This document shows positions 8,224 to 16,385 of a stretch of DNA of 64,000 nucleotides, piece by piece. The translations under genes and the position numbers were made by a program. The notes below the pieces were generated by a model. The model had not been told where the DNA came from. It saw only the letters and a list, made by a program, of their open reading frames with translations, and did not search any database. Source of the stretch: JAFDCJ01 sp964527835 (GTDB taxonomy: Bacteria > Desulfobacterota > Desulfobacteria > Desulfobacterales > JAFDCJ01); the NCBI GenBank assembly GCA_964527835.1, contig CAZGNV010000003.1, forward strand, positions 79,722 through 143,721, read 5' to 3'. Each line of letters starts with the position of its first letter. Position 1 is the first letter of the stretch.

Positions 8224-8814
8224 TTATTCTGCTGGGACCGGTCCTAAATATTTTCCGTCCAGAAACCGGCCGGAAATTTTTTTGCCGTCCGGATAGGTCA
8301 TGGTGCCGTAACCGGTACGCTTTCCCTGCTTGAACTCGCCGGTATAGATCCGACCGTCAGGATAGATCATTTTTCCCTGCCCATGTTTATTGCCGGCATG
8401 AAATTGACCACTGTATTTGCGGCCGTCGGGATAGATCAATTCACCCTTGCCGTGGCGGTAGCCGTATTGCCAGGTTCCGGTATAGCGGGTGCCATCGGAA
8501 AATGTGGCCGTGCCTTCGACAAGTTCGTCATCGCGCCAGGTGCCGGTTAGAACAATGTGCAGGGGCAGGTACAGGGTCCCCTGCCCGTGGCGCTTGCCGT
8601 CTTTGAACTCTCCGATGTATTTCTGGCTGGAATAATATCGCATGGTACCTTTCCCGTTTACACAATCTCCCCGGATGCATTCCTGGTATAGCTTATTCCA
8701 GCTGGTTGCCTCGAAAGCCTGAGCTTGAAATCCGGCCAGAGGAAAAATCATACTGCAGAGAACCATCAGCAGCGAAATCCGCATGCAGGGTTTCAAATAC
8801 GAGGTGAAAATCAT
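8224..8814 (-). CDS. Secreted MORN-repeat protein
   Basis: A 196-residue protein with an N-terminal signal (MRISLLMVLCSMIFPLAG, cleavage near AQA) followed by about six MORN repeats of the form YxGxFxxGxxxGxGxxxYPDG (for example YTGTWQYGYRHGKGELIYP and YSGQFHAGNKHGQGKMIYP). Two Cys lie just before the repeats (ECIRGDCVNGKGTM). MORN proteins often bind lipid or peptidoglycan surfaces; here a periplasmic or outer-surface role is inferred. The ATG overlaps the stop of the upstream gene (ATGA), supporting the long start and translational coupling. An internal Met ten residues later is an alternative start. Confidence 0.85.
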   Translation of the reverse strand: MIFTSYLKPCMRISLLMVLCSMIFPLAGFQAQAFEATSWNKLYQECIRGDCVNGKGTMRYYSSQKYIGEFKDGKRHGQGTLYLPLHIVLTGTWRDDELVEGTATFSDGTRYTGTWQYGYRHGKGELIYPDGRKYSGQFHAGNKHGQGKMIYPDGRIYTGEFKQGKRTGYGTMTYPDGKKISGRFLDGKYLGPVPAE

Positions 8815-9440
8815 TTTATTACCCCCTCTTTTCCAATTTTTCCCTGCAATATTTTTTCAATGTCGCCAACATGTTCCGGCCGATCCTCGGAGTAGGGGAG
8901 GACAAATGATATTTCCGAGAGACATTGCAGGGTATGCGCTATTTTACGGCATGGTTCGGCCACCTTTTCAGATGCCGGAGATCCCTGTTTGCGTTTGAAT
9001 TCGAGCCAGTTCATAATTTGCGAATTATGCGCGGTAAGATGCTCGGCCAGCAGCGCGGTGATGCGCTGCATGGACTTAAGGACGGTTTCGACTTTTTCAG
9101 CCTGAATCTCTTTTTCGTGGGCCAGGAGCATTGCTTTTTGTTTCTTTGCCCACAGAAAATAGATCACCACTGAAAGCAAACCATAGGCTCCCATCATCGG
9201 CAACATGGGCGACGCGAAAATTCCGCCGATAAACTCGGCATGCAAATTCAGGTAGTGCGGCTTAATCATAAGGTAATAATCGATTAACATGACCAGCAAG
9301 TGCATCAACAGGCCGCCCATGATAAAAACGGCGGCCGGTTTTGCAAACCGCAAAAATTTAATGCCGGTGGTTTTGTTTTGATCTTTCAAAATTGTCTTCC
9401 CTTCCCGTAAAACAGACCGGGCGGTATCGAACACCTCCAT
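8811..9440 (-). CDS. Two-helix membrane protein with cytoplasmic coiled coil
   Basis: A 209-residue protein of unrecognised family. Two membrane helices (about residues 34-54, AAVFIMGGLLMHLLVMLIDYY, and 78-95, MMGAYGLLSVVIYFLW) are followed by a charged helix that looks like a coiled coil (KKQKAMLLAHEKEIQAEKVETVL) and a soluble C-terminal part containing three Cys-free conserved-looking helices. The layout resembles a signal-transducing membrane anchor without a catalytic domain. It is coupled to the downstream MORN gene by an ATGA overlap and follows the PilZ gene by 29 bp, so the three may be one operon from the sigma-54 promoter at 9847. Confidence 0.7.
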   Translation of the reverse strand: MEVFDTARSVLREGKTILKDQNKTTGIKFLRFAKPAAVFIMGGLLMHLLVMLIDYYLMIKPHYLNLHAEFIGGIFASPMLPMMGAYGLLSVVIYFLWAKKQKAMLLAHEKEIQAEKVETVLKSMQRITALLAEHLTAHNSQIMNWLEFKRKQGSPASEKVAEPCRKIAHTLQCLSEISFVLPYSEDRPEHVGDIEKILQGKIGKEGVIK

Positions 9441-9469
9441 AACCGCTTTTCATTTCCGACAGCCGGCAA

Positions 9470-9805
9470 TCAATAAGCAGGTTCGTAAAATTTGATGCCG
9501 ACCCCGTAATAGGAAGATTGCGAAGCGGATAATTCGCGGCACCATCTGACCTGCCCAACGGCGACCATGCGCTGTCCCAGGCATCTGCAGGCAGTCTTTC
9601 TGGCCGGCCGGGCGCCGCCGCTGGCAGCTCTGATGTAAACGCTGGCGCCCGGTTTCATGAAAAAATCGGCTTCCAGGTACATCCCGTCTTCACTGTGATT
9701 CACCGCTTTGGCCGGGTGGTAATAGCCGGAATTAAAATAGCCGTAGATAACGGGAATTTCATGCGGGCAGCGACGGTGGGTCCTTTTTTCGGCATAATCC
9801 TGCAT
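9470..9805 (-). CDS. PilZ-domain protein (c-di-GMP receptor-like)
   Basis: A 111-residue single-domain protein. The start chosen is the Met of MQDYAEKRTHRR because AAAGGAGGCCCCGGA precedes it. The PilZ RxxxR motif is present as EKRTHRRCPHEIPV (residues ~5-18), and the second motif appears in weakened form as NHSEDGMYLEAD in place of D/NxSxxG, which N-x-S-x-x-G satisfies. The end (YYGVGIKFYEPAY) matches the domain's last strand. Many Desulfobacterota PilZ-only proteins bind c-di-GMP and regulate envelope or motility functions by contact; the partner is unknown. It has its own sigma-54 promoter. Confidence 0.85.
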   Translation of the reverse strand: MQDYAEKRTHRRCPHEIPVIYGYFNSGYYHPAKAVNHSEDGMYLEADFFMKPGASVYIRAASGGARPARKTACRCLGQRMVAVGQVRWCRELSASQSSYYGVGIKFYEPAY

Positions 9806-9846
9806 TCCGGGGCCTCCTTTTTTCAATTTTGTCATTACCAATCAAT

Positions 9847-9861
9847 GCAAGGTAAATGCCA
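9847..9861 (-). promoter_or_regulatory. Sigma-54 promoter for the PilZ gene
   Basis: On the minus strand TGGCATttaccTTGC, GG-N10-GC. The predicted start lies near 9835, 30 bases before the ATG at 9805. Confidence 0.7.
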
Positions 9862-9929
9862 GAAACTATGAGAGGCCACTGGTTTTTTGGGTCGAGGGTG
9901 AAAAGGCAGTGAGTTCGAAAGGGCCTTCG

Positions 9930-10400
9930 CTAGAGCAGGACAATGAGCCAGCCCGTCAGGGTCAGTAAAATCATCGCAAACCAGAAAATCGTCCGCGGGA
10001 TTTTTGAAACTTTTTGATAACAATTGCGGTACAGCTGGCGGTTGTGGCGGATGGTGAGGACTTCGGCCATCATTTCATAGGCCGCATGGGTGCTGATGAG
10101 CAGCAGCATCGCCGTCAGCACGGTGGCTTTTCCCGCGGCCAGCAGGGCGGCAAAGTTCGCCGCCGTATAGAGCAGCGCCGCCGGTGCGCTTTGCAGGTGC
10201 CCGAATTCATGGACAAAGCTCAGGTTTTTACCCACGGCCGGGGGCAGCCCCCGGCGCAGCAGCCAATTGATCACGGGGGGATGGGGGATGACCAGTCTGC
10301 CGTAGCCGCCGCGATGCAGAAAGCCCGGTCCGATGATGACCGTTGCATTCACCCCGTACCAGGTGCGGATCGTGCGTTTAGTGGTTTGACCGGTTTGCAT
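9930..10400 (-). CDS. Integral membrane protein with HEFGH zinc-protease-like motif
   Basis: A 156-residue protein. Residues ~62-68 read VHEFGHLQ, an HExxH motif like that of membrane zinc metallopeptidases (M48/M50 and relatives), placed just before hydrophobic segments (LLYTAANFAALLAAG, TVLTAMLLLISTHAAYEMM, FWFAMILLTLTGWLIVLL). The His after the second segment could be a further ligand. It is much shorter than most membrane proteases, so it could be a minimal protease or an unrelated membrane protein with a chance motif. It starts 26 bp after the SpoIIE phosphatase stop and is probably cotranscribed with it. Confidence 0.65.
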   Translation of the reverse strand: MQTGQTTKRTIRTWYGVNATVIIGPGFLHRGGYGRLVIPHPPVINWLLRRGLPPAVGKNLSFVHEFGHLQSAPAALLYTAANFAALLAAGKATVLTAMLLLISTHAAYEMMAEVLTIRHNRQLYRNCYQKVSKIPRTIFWFAMILLTLTGWLIVLL

Positions 10401-10426
10401 GTCCCTGTCCCGGAGATCCAGGAGGT

Positions 10427-12634
10427 CTATTCAATTACTTTGGTCACCACCAGGGTGATGTCATCTTCCTGTTTGGCGGAATCCCGGAAAATCTTCAGCG
10501 CGTCCAGGATGGATGCCAGGATTTCAGCGGCACTGAGCCGGGCGTGCTCGCGGATAAGGGCTTCCAGCCTTTTTCTGCCGAACATTGCGCCGGCCGGGTT
10601 GCGGGTTTCCCACAGTCCATCGGTGCCCACCAGCAGCACCTGCCCCGGGCAAAGATCGGTTTTGACATTGCTCTGGTAGTTGACACCTTCATCGATTCCC
10701 AGGGCAACGCCCTTTCCCTGCAAGGGTTCAAGAAGATCCGTGGCCGGGTCGTAAAAAATTGCCGGCTCGTGACCGGCCCGTACCCAGTCCAGGGTTTTTT
10801 TGACGGGATTGATCTGGACGTAAAAAAGCGTCATGAACTGGCCGGTCTCCCGGGTGTCGCGGGCCACCAGCCGGTTGACATCGGCGATAATCTGCGCAAT
10901 CGCGCCGGCCTGGGTCACCCGGCTTCTTAAAAAAGCCCTGACCGAAGCCATCAGCAGGGCGGCGGATATGCCGTGGCCGGACACATCCCCCACCGCGATG
11001 CCGATCTGGCTGGCATCCTGGCAGCAGACCTCCAGAAAATCATACAGGTCCCCGCCGGTTTGATCGCAGTAAATGCTCCGGCCGGCAATGTCGAGTCCCT
11101 TGATCAAGGGCACTTGTTGCGGCAATAGATTCTGCTGCACCTCCATGGCCAGATCCAGGGATTGCTTCATGTCCATGCGTTCTTCCAGGGCCGGCACCAT
11201 GTTGTTGAACGTTTGCCCCAGCTCCCCGATCTCATCCCCGGACTGGATTCGAACCCGGGCGCTGAAATCCCCTGCGGCCACCCGGCGGGCCGCCTCGGCC
11301 AGCTGCGTGATGTTGCGGGTCACAGACCGGGAAAGCACCAGGGCCAGGGCGATTACGGCCAGCACCACGGCGGCCAGCAGCAGACGGGTCTGTTGGATCT
11401 GCTGTCCGATCCGGTTGAGCACATAGGCGCCCATGCTGTCGGCTTCGGCGGCCAGGTCCTTCTGGGGAACGATCAGCAACAGGGCCGTGCCGTAGTCATC
11501 GATGCTGCCATAGGCCGCAAGACTTTGCTGGCCCGCGTATTGAATTTTGCGGACATTGGTCCGGCGGCGGCTTAAATCGGCGACCAGTTGCTCTATCTGC
11601 CGGGGGTCTTCAACTTCGAGGTAGCGGGCTTTGAGCAGGGCCCGCCAGTGATGATGCATCTCCCCTTCGATCTGCTGCTGGGCAATGATGCGGATGCCGC
11701 CTGGATCGGCTTCGGCGGCTGCATCCGGACGAACAAGCAGCGTGACCATGCTGGGTGATATTTGACGAAAATGCGTATCTTTTTCCAGCAGCACGTTGAC
11801 CGGGACGGCAATGGCGGTCACCCCGATGAAAATGCCGCCGGGATCATAAAGCGGGGCCGAAACGGTCAGCACCATTTGCATGGTGAACGGATCGATAATG
11901 GGTTTGGACCAGATCACCTGCCGGCTGCTTTCCGCAAGGGGGTACCACTGTTGTTTGAATTTCCAGTACATCCTGGCAGTCATCATGCCGGGCGTCATCG
12001 ACCGGTTCATCATTGCGCCCATCCTGTTGGATCCCATCGACCCCCGTTGGGGTTCATACTGAATGGCGGGATAGAGGGTATCCAGGCCGTTTCGCAGAGC
12101 GGTCATCTGCCAGTAAACCAGGTCGGGATGCTTTTGGACCAGGGACCGGTAAACAGAAACCGCATCGGCCAGGCGGCGGGCTGTTTCAGCCAGCTCGGTT
12201 TTGCCGCTGCCGGGTGGACTAAATGTCGATTGCTTGCGGTAAGAGACGCTCAGCGGCCGGCCCATGGCCCCCGGGCGTTGTTTCAGGGTGTCGGGAATTT
12301 GGGCAGCGGAATCGGTGCTTTCAGCCTTCAAACGTTTTGGCGCGGTTTTGCCGGTTGCAGCCGTACCGGCGTCAGTCAATCGTTTTTCCAGTTCCAATGC
12401 CTGGACCTGGAGCAGCATTTCCACCAGATCGCGCTGCTGCCTCAAGATGCGGGAATGTTCTTCCACCAGTGTCCTGAGCTCCTGGCCGCTGCGCCGGATC
12501 AAGGCATCGCGGGTGCTTGCGGCCAGGTCGGAACCCAACTGGCGCATCGAATTCGCACCGATCCAACGCAATGCCAGCACGGGACCCAGGGAGATACACA
12601 GCAGCACCAGCAGCAGTTTCCAGCGAATCCGCAT
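10427..12634 (-). CDS. Membrane sensor with dCache-like domain, HAMP and SpoIIE/PP2C phosphatase
   Basis: A 735-residue protein. The start MRIRWKLLLVLLCISLG is chosen because GGAAGGGTCCCA precedes it; the frame is open further upstream but without a ribosome site. An N-terminal helix is followed by an unusually large periplasmic region (about 380 residues) with a coiled-coil part near residues 50-90, a Met-rich stretch (MGSNRMGAMMNRSMTPGMM) and a Cache-type module (SAPLYDPGGIFIGVTAIAVP). Then come a second helix (LLLAAVVLAVIALALVLS), HAMP, and the PP2C domain (QTGGDLYDFL, GDVSGHGISAALLM, VGTDGLWETR, EDDITLVVTK). The Met-rich insert could sense copper or silver, which is an inference. Confidence 0.92.
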   Translation of the reverse strand: MRIRWKLLLVLLCISLGPVLALRWIGANSMRQLGSDLAASTRDALIRRSGQELRTLVEEHSRILRQQRDLVEMLLQVQALELEKRLTDAGTAATGKTAPKRLKAESTDSAAQIPDTLKQRPGAMGRPLSVSYRKQSTFSPPGSGKTELAETARRLADAVSVYRSLVQKHPDLVYWQMTALRNGLDTLYPAIQYEPQRGSMGSNRMGAMMNRSMTPGMMTARMYWKFKQQWYPLAESSRQVIWSKPIIDPFTMQMVLTVSAPLYDPGGIFIGVTAIAVPVNVLLEKDTHFRQISPSMVTLLVRPDAAAEADPGGIRIIAQQQIEGEMHHHWRALLKARYLEVEDPRQIEQLVADLSRRRTNVRKIQYAGQQSLAAYGSIDDYGTALLLIVPQKDLAAEADSMGAYVLNRIGQQIQQTRLLLAAVVLAVIALALVLSRSVTRNITQLAEAARRVAAGDFSARVRIQSGDEIGELGQTFNNMVPALEERMDMKQSLDLAMEVQQNLLPQQVPLIKGLDIAGRSIYCDQTGGDLYDFLEVCCQDASQIGIAVGDVSGHGISAALLMASVRAFLRSRVTQAGAIAQIIADVNRLVARDTRETGQFMTLFYVQINPVKKTLDWVRAGHEPAIFYDPATDLLEPLQGKGVALGIDEGVNYQSNVKTDLCPGQVLLVGTDGLWETRNPAGAMFGRKRLEALIREHARLSAAEILASILDALKIFRDSAKQEDDITLVVTKVIE

Positions 12635-13039
12635 TGGGACCCTTCCTTTCGACGACAATGCTTTATTCCGTTTTCCGGTCAGCCTGGGCCGATGCAGTTG
12701 TGGCGGCCGGGATGCCTGCCTATTGAAGCAAGTTCCGTACCCAAATCGTGCCGGAGGCCAAGGCGCCGCTGTATGGGCGGCTAAAACTGCTCTACCATAA
12801 AACCTGCCCGAGGCCAACTGGCTACTTTTTTCCCGGCTAAGGGGCGCGTTTTTCCCTTGAACTGTAAACTTTTTGCGCACCTGCCGGCGGATAAGGCTCC
12901 CAATTTAAGCGCGCCGTGCGCGGTTCTTGATTAAAAAGAATGCAAATTCAGTTGGTTATCAGGAGTGCTGGAAGAATGGCACAACCGTTGCTATACTTTT
13001 AATTACAGCAGCAACTAACCATGCAACCAAGGAGCAAAA
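12635..13039. other. Divergent regulatory region between a SpoIIE phosphatase and the RseC-like gene
   Basis: About 400 bases without a gene that I would accept. It holds the sigma-54 promoter at 12977 and, 142 bp upstream of it, a degenerate copy of the activator-type site (12819-12835, TGGCTACTTTTTTCCCG). The phosphatase frame runs open through the left half, but that part lacks codon character and a ribosome site. Confidence 0.5.
12977..12991 (+). promoter_or_regulatory. Sigma-54 promoter for the RseC-like / YHS genes
   Basis: TGGCACaaccgTTGC is a full consensus match. The predicted start is near 13003, 37 bases before the ATG at 13040, which has AAGGAG. Confidence 0.8.
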
Positions 13040-13537
13040 ATGGCAACCAAGAAGGGCAGGGTCACCCAGGTCAACCCCGACGGCTGGGCCGTTGTGATCA
13101 CTCACAAGGAAGATGCCTGCCATAACTGCGAGTCGGCCCAATTCTGCCATGCCCTGGCGGATTGCTCGAAAATGGAGACCCGGGTTTTAAACCGGGCCGA
13201 TGCCGCAGTGGGCGATTTTGTGTCCATCAGTCTCAGCTCGGCCACGGTTTTGAAAAGCGCCCTGCTGCTTTACCTGCTGCCGACGGCGGGATTGCTGGCG
13301 GGGGCCATTGCCGGAGCGCAACTTTACGAATGGTTCGGCATCGGGGAAACAGCGGCTTCCCTGCTAGCCGGGTTTGCCGGACTCGTGCTGGGCTTTTTTT
13401 TCGTCAAATTAATTGCGAGACGCCAGGCTCTCGGCGACAAACTTACTCCGGTCATCACCCGGGTCATCAAACCGACATCCGGCTTTGACTTGTCGCGGAT
13501 TCCAGCCGGGCCCGGTCATGGCGGGATTCGGCGCTGA
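13040..13537 (+). CDS. RseC/MucC (SoxR-reducing) family membrane protein
   Basis: A 165-residue protein. The N-terminal ~60 residues carry the family's four-Cys cluster (ACHNCESAQFCHALADC, residues ~29-45) after a short beta-rich start (GRVTQVNPDGWAVVIT). Two membrane helices follow (ALLLYLLPTAGLLAGAIAG and LLAGFAGLVLGFFFVKLIA), as in RseC and RsxC-associated proteins. In other bacteria the family modulates sigma-E or helps keep SoxR reduced, probably with an Fe-S cluster. Here it is the first gene behind a sigma-54 promoter, with the YHS gene 35 bp behind it. Confidence 0.88.
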   Translation: MATKKGRVTQVNPDGWAVVITHKEDACHNCESAQFCHALADCSKMETRVLNRADAAVGDFVSISLSSATVLKSALLLYLLPTAGLLAGAIAGAQLYEWFGIGETAASLLAGFAGLVLGFFFVKLIARRQALGDKLTPVITRVIKPTSGFDLSRIPAGPGHGGIRR

Positions 13538-13572
13538 AAAAATCGGGCAGGCACCTTAAAGGAGGATTCATC

Positions 13573-13830
13573 ATGCAACATCAAGTTCCGAGCAATGGAA
13601 AAAAAATCGATCCGGTGTGTGGTATGGCAGTCGCACCTGGCAAAACAGCCATCATCACCACCATCAAGGGGCAGACTTACTACTTTTGCGCCGAGGGCTG
13701 CCGCAAGGCCTTTGAACAAAACCCCCAAAAGTACCTCGACCCCGGACCCCCAAAACGCAAGGGTGTCTGGGGCCGCTATCTGGACCGGCTGGAAAAGTCC
13801 ACCGGGGGCAAGTGCATGAAATGCCACTGA
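13573..13830 (+). CDS. YHS-domain metal-binding protein with C-terminal CxxCH
   Basis: An 85-residue protein without signal peptide. The YHS core runs from residue ~10 to 55: DPVCGMAVAPGKTAI, then YYFCAEGCRKAFEQNP. The Cys pair of VCGM and FCAEGC is the usual soft-metal site of YHS/TRASH domains, found fused to copper and silver ATPases. The last residues are KCMKCH, a CxxCH motif. Without export it is unlikely to carry haem c, so a second thiol metal site is more likely. The ribosome site AAAGGAGG is strong. A hairpin terminator follows directly. Confidence 0.85.
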   Translation: MQHQVPSNGKKIDPVCGMAVAPGKTAIITTIKGQTYYFCAEGCRKAFEQNPQKYLDPGPPKRKGVWGRYLDRLEKSTGGKCMKCH

Positions 13831-13832
13831 GC

Positions 13833-13871
13833 AAAAAATGGGCGGGTGGTTTTCCAACCCGCCCATTTTTT
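13833..13871. terminator. Bidirectional terminator between convergent genes
   Basis: The 15-base arms AAAAAATGGGCGGGT and ACCCGCCCATTTTTT pair perfectly across a 9-base loop, with A and T tracts that serve either direction. Confidence 0.9.
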
Positions 13872-13889
13872 TAGCTGCCTGTCACCTGC

Positions 13890-14345
13890 CTAGTTGCCGC
13901 CGCGGTAGATTTCCTGCTCCTGCCGGCGCAATTCTTCTTCCTCTTCGAAACTCCACACCTGTTTGTATTTTCCGCCTTTCTTTACCTCCAGGGTATGAAC
14001 CCAGATGCCGTGGCCCTGTTTTTTGCCGACGACCCGGACCGGCAGAGTCACATACTTGGCCTTGATGGCCCGATCGAGGTTGAGCAGAAAATAATGGTCG
14101 CCGTCGGGCATCAGCAGTACGAAGTCGTGCTCCGCGGCAATGTGGGCATCCGAGGGGCTTTCAGGGCATCCTGTTTTGTTGTGGACGCAGTTGGCCCCCT
14201 GAATGATGCCTTCGAATGGTGTGTACTGGCCCGCCGGGGCCGGACCCGGAGTCAGCATTGCGAAAGCTAAAATCAGCGCAACAGCAGGCAGAAACCGCGC
14301 AGCAGCGGCAACCCGATTCAATTTTTTTCTAATTTTGTTGTTCAT
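13890..14345 (-). CDS. Secreted protein of unknown function
   Basis: A 151-residue protein with a long signal peptide (hydrophobic FLPAVALILAFAML, cleavage near APA) and a ~110-residue mature part. A Cys pair (ANCVHNKTGCPESPSDAH) could form a disulphide. After it comes a beta-rich core (HDFVLLMPDGDHYFLLNLDR, then VRVVGKKQGHGIWVHTLEV), and a very acidic helix closes the protein. The core resembles small OB-like periplasmic folds, but I cannot name the family. The ribosome site AGGGAGGG is strong. It has a sigma-54 promoter 41 bp upstream and lies divergent to the first two-component system, which probably controls it. Confidence 0.75.
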   Translation of the reverse strand: MNNKIRKKLNRVAAAARFLPAVALILAFAMLTPGPAPAGQYTPFEGIIQGANCVHNKTGCPESPSDAHIAAEHDFVLLMPDGDHYFLLNLDRAIKAKYVTLPVRVVGKKQGHGIWVHTLEVKKGGKYKQVWSFEEEEELRRQEQEIYRGGN

Positions 14346-14385
14346 GGTGCCCTCCCTATTGAATAATAAACTGTAGAATTAAAGT

Positions 14386-14400
14386 GCACTTTTTGTGCCA
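14386..14400 (-). promoter_or_regulatory. Sigma-54 promoter for the 13890-14345 secreted protein
   Basis: On the minus strand TGGCACaaaaaGTGC: a perfect -24 element and GG-N10-GC spacing, with one change in the -12 element (GTGC for TTGC). The predicted start is near 14374. Confidence 0.65.
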
Positions 14401-14479
14401 GTGCTTCGCCCAGGCAATATGACACATTCAGAGTGTTGAACGCCGTTACTTCCGTGCACAACAGCATGGATGAAAGGGA

Positions 14480-14504
14480 TGGTAAGATAATTTGTAACTT
14501 ACCA
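14480..14504. promoter_or_regulatory. Inverted repeat, possible activator site
   Basis: Arms TGGTAAG and CTTACCA are perfect and separated by 11 AT-rich bases. The centre lies about 95 bp upstream of the sigma-54 promoter at 14386, a normal distance for an enhancer site of the response regulator encoded alongside. Confidence 0.45.
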
Positions 14505-14645
14505 GTTCTGGAAGAAGTTGCAAGTAAAAAAAAACGGTTGCCCCCTGGGGCAAAGCAAAAAAAGTCTTGCCAGCCATACGATCATTCCATAGAATCAAGA
14601 AAATAAATCCAAAAGCGACCCCAGCTTTTCTTGCGGTTAACTGTT

Positions 14646-16385
14646 ATGCAAATTCTTTCCAACCGGAAATTGTATCTGCCCGCCCTGTCCATTGTGGCGG
14701 TGGTGTTTTTGCTGCTGGTGCTGGTCAGCATTTCCACTTACCGCAACCTGGATCGCGAAAAAACGCGGGCATTGCATTTTTTCTACCGCCAGGGAGTCGC
14801 GTTGCTGCGCTCCATTGAGGCCGGCGCGCGCACCGGGATGAAAAGCCTGATGTGGCAGGAGATGACCTTGGGAAACCTTTTGCGGGAAACAGCCAAAGAT
14901 ACGGATATCGCTTATGTTTACCTGGCCGATGAACACGGCCGGATTGTTCATCATTCAGCCGGCGTCCATCCCGGGCAGATGAATGCCTGGAAGCCCGTTT
15001 TAACCCGCGCCGACCAGGTGGCCACCCGCATCCGGACGCTGCCCGGCGGCAGCCAGGTCTATGAGCTTGCCAAATTTTTTGCGCCCATGTATGCCCCTTC
15101 AACGGTGCACCGGCAGCAGGATGCTGCGGACATCGAACAGGTTGTCGCGCCCCATTCCCACCGCGGCGACATCATCGTGTTGGGGATGAAGATGACGACC
15201 ATAGAAGCCGCTCAGCGGGCGGATATTCAGCATGCCGTTATCATGGCGGCCATTGTGCTGGTGTTAGGGTCCGGCACCCTGTTTTTCATATTCGTCATCC
15301 AGAATTACTACCTGGTCAACCGCACCCTGAAGCAGACCGAGGATTATACCCGCCAGGTGGTGGCGAACATGGCCAACGGACTGTTGAGCATAAACCCCAA
15401 AGGCCGGGTTGTTTCTTACAACCAGCTGGGGCTGGAGCTGCTGGGGCTGGAAGAAGCGAAAATTCAGGACCTGGATTTGAGTACGATCGTCAATTTTAAG
15501 ACCTCCGGCATTGTCCGCACCTTAAGCGAACACATTCCCGTGCTGGAGCATGAAATCGATCATCGCAAAAAATCGGGACAGTCGATTCCGCTGGCCTTGA
15601 GCGCCACCCCGATCTGCGACGAAAACGGGCATTGCAGCGGAGCGGTCATTATTTTACGGGATTTATCGGAAATCAAGCGGTTGCAGCAACGGGTGAAACG
15701 CTCGGAGAAACTGGCCGCCATCGGCGAACTGGCTGCCGGTGTGGCCCACGAAATCCGCAATCCCTTGAGTTCGATCCGGGGATTTGCCCAGTTTTTGGCA
15801 AAAACCCTCCACGACAAACCCAAAGAGCGGGAATATGCCCAGACCATGATCAGTGAAGTGGATCGCATCAACCGCGTCGTGACCGATCTGCTGACTTTTG
15901 CCCGGCCCATGCCGGCCACGGTTGCGCCCACGGATGTCAGCGCGCTGGTGGCCCACTGCATCCGGCTGGCAAAAGCCCAGGCGGATGCGCGGCAGGTCAG
16001 CATTCACAGCCGGGTTGCCGATGTCAGCATTCTGCCCTTGGACGGCAACCAGCTGACCCAGGCCCTTTTGAATCTTCTGCTCAACGCCGTGCAGGCGGCT
16101 GATCCAGGGGGCAGGATTGAGATCGGGGCCGAGCTGAATGTGACCGATTCCCGGCTGGTTTTCTGGGTGGAAGATGACGGTCACGGGATTGCACAGGAAA
16201 AAATGGAAAAGATTTTTGAGCCGTTTTTTACCACCCGCGAAACGGGAACCGGCCTGGGACTTTCCATTGTTCATAAAATCGTGGAAAACCATCGTGGGGA
16301 AATCCAGGTGCAGTGCCCGCCGGCCGGAAAGACGCGGGGCTGCCGGTTTACCATTCGCATTCCAGTGGATAAGGAAAAAAGATGA
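14646..16385 (+). CDS. Sensor histidine kinase, ZraS/NtrB-like
   Basis: A 579-residue kinase. First helix at about residues 9-27 (LPALSIVAVVFLLLVLVSI), a periplasmic sensor of ~165 residues with several His near YAPSTVHRQQDAADIEQ and VAPHSHRGD, a second helix at ~198-217, a PAS domain (MANGLLSINPKGRVVSYNQ), HisKA with the phospho-acceptor His368 in AAGVAHEIRNPLSSIRGF, and a complete HATPase (NLLLNAVQAAD, WVEDDGHGIA, GTGLGLSIVHKIVE). The layout and the linked sigma-54 activator match ZraS, which senses periplasmic zinc. A TTG 15 bases upstream is an alternative start. It overlaps the regulator gene by ATGA. Confidence 0.93.
   Translation: MQILSNRKLYLPALSIVAVVFLLLVLVSISTYRNLDREKTRALHFFYRQGVALLRSIEAGARTGMKSLMWQEMTLGNLLRETAKDTDIAYVYLADEHGRIVHHSAGVHPGQMNAWKPVLTRADQVATRIRTLPGGSQVYELAKFFAPMYAPSTVHRQQDAADIEQVVAPHSHRGDIIVLGMKMTTIEAAQRADIQHAVIMAAIVLVLGSGTLFFIFVIQNYYLVNRTLKQTEDYTRQVVANMANGLLSINPKGRVVSYNQLGLELLGLEEAKIQDLDLSTIVNFKTSGIVRTLSEHIPVLEHEIDHRKKSGQSIPLALSATPICDENGHCSGAVIILRDLSEIKRLQQRVKRSEKLAAIGELAAGVAHEIRNPLSSIRGFAQFLAKTLHDKPKEREYAQTMISEVDRINRVVTDLLTFARPMPATVAPTDVSALVAHCIRLAKAQADARQVSIHSRVADVSILPLDGNQLTQALLNLLLNAVQAADPGGRIEIGAELNVTDSRLVFWVEDDGHGIAQEKMEKIFEPFFTTRETGTGLGLSIVHKIVENHRGEIQVQCPPAGKTRGCRFTIRIPVDKEKR

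Noticed and set aside
11762..12784. 340-codon plus-strand frame opposite the second SpoIIE phosphatase
   Set aside because: Shadow frame: the composition (Gly/His/Gln/Pro rich) mirrors the antisense of a well-supported phosphatase gene.
13815..13830. CxxCH of the YHS protein as a c-type haem site
   Set aside because: No signal peptide or membrane anchor, so it would not meet the Ccm machinery.
14540..14575. GGGGCAAAGC...CTTGCC before the first kinase gene as a sigma-54 promoter
   Set aside because: The GG to GC distance does not fit the required ten bases.
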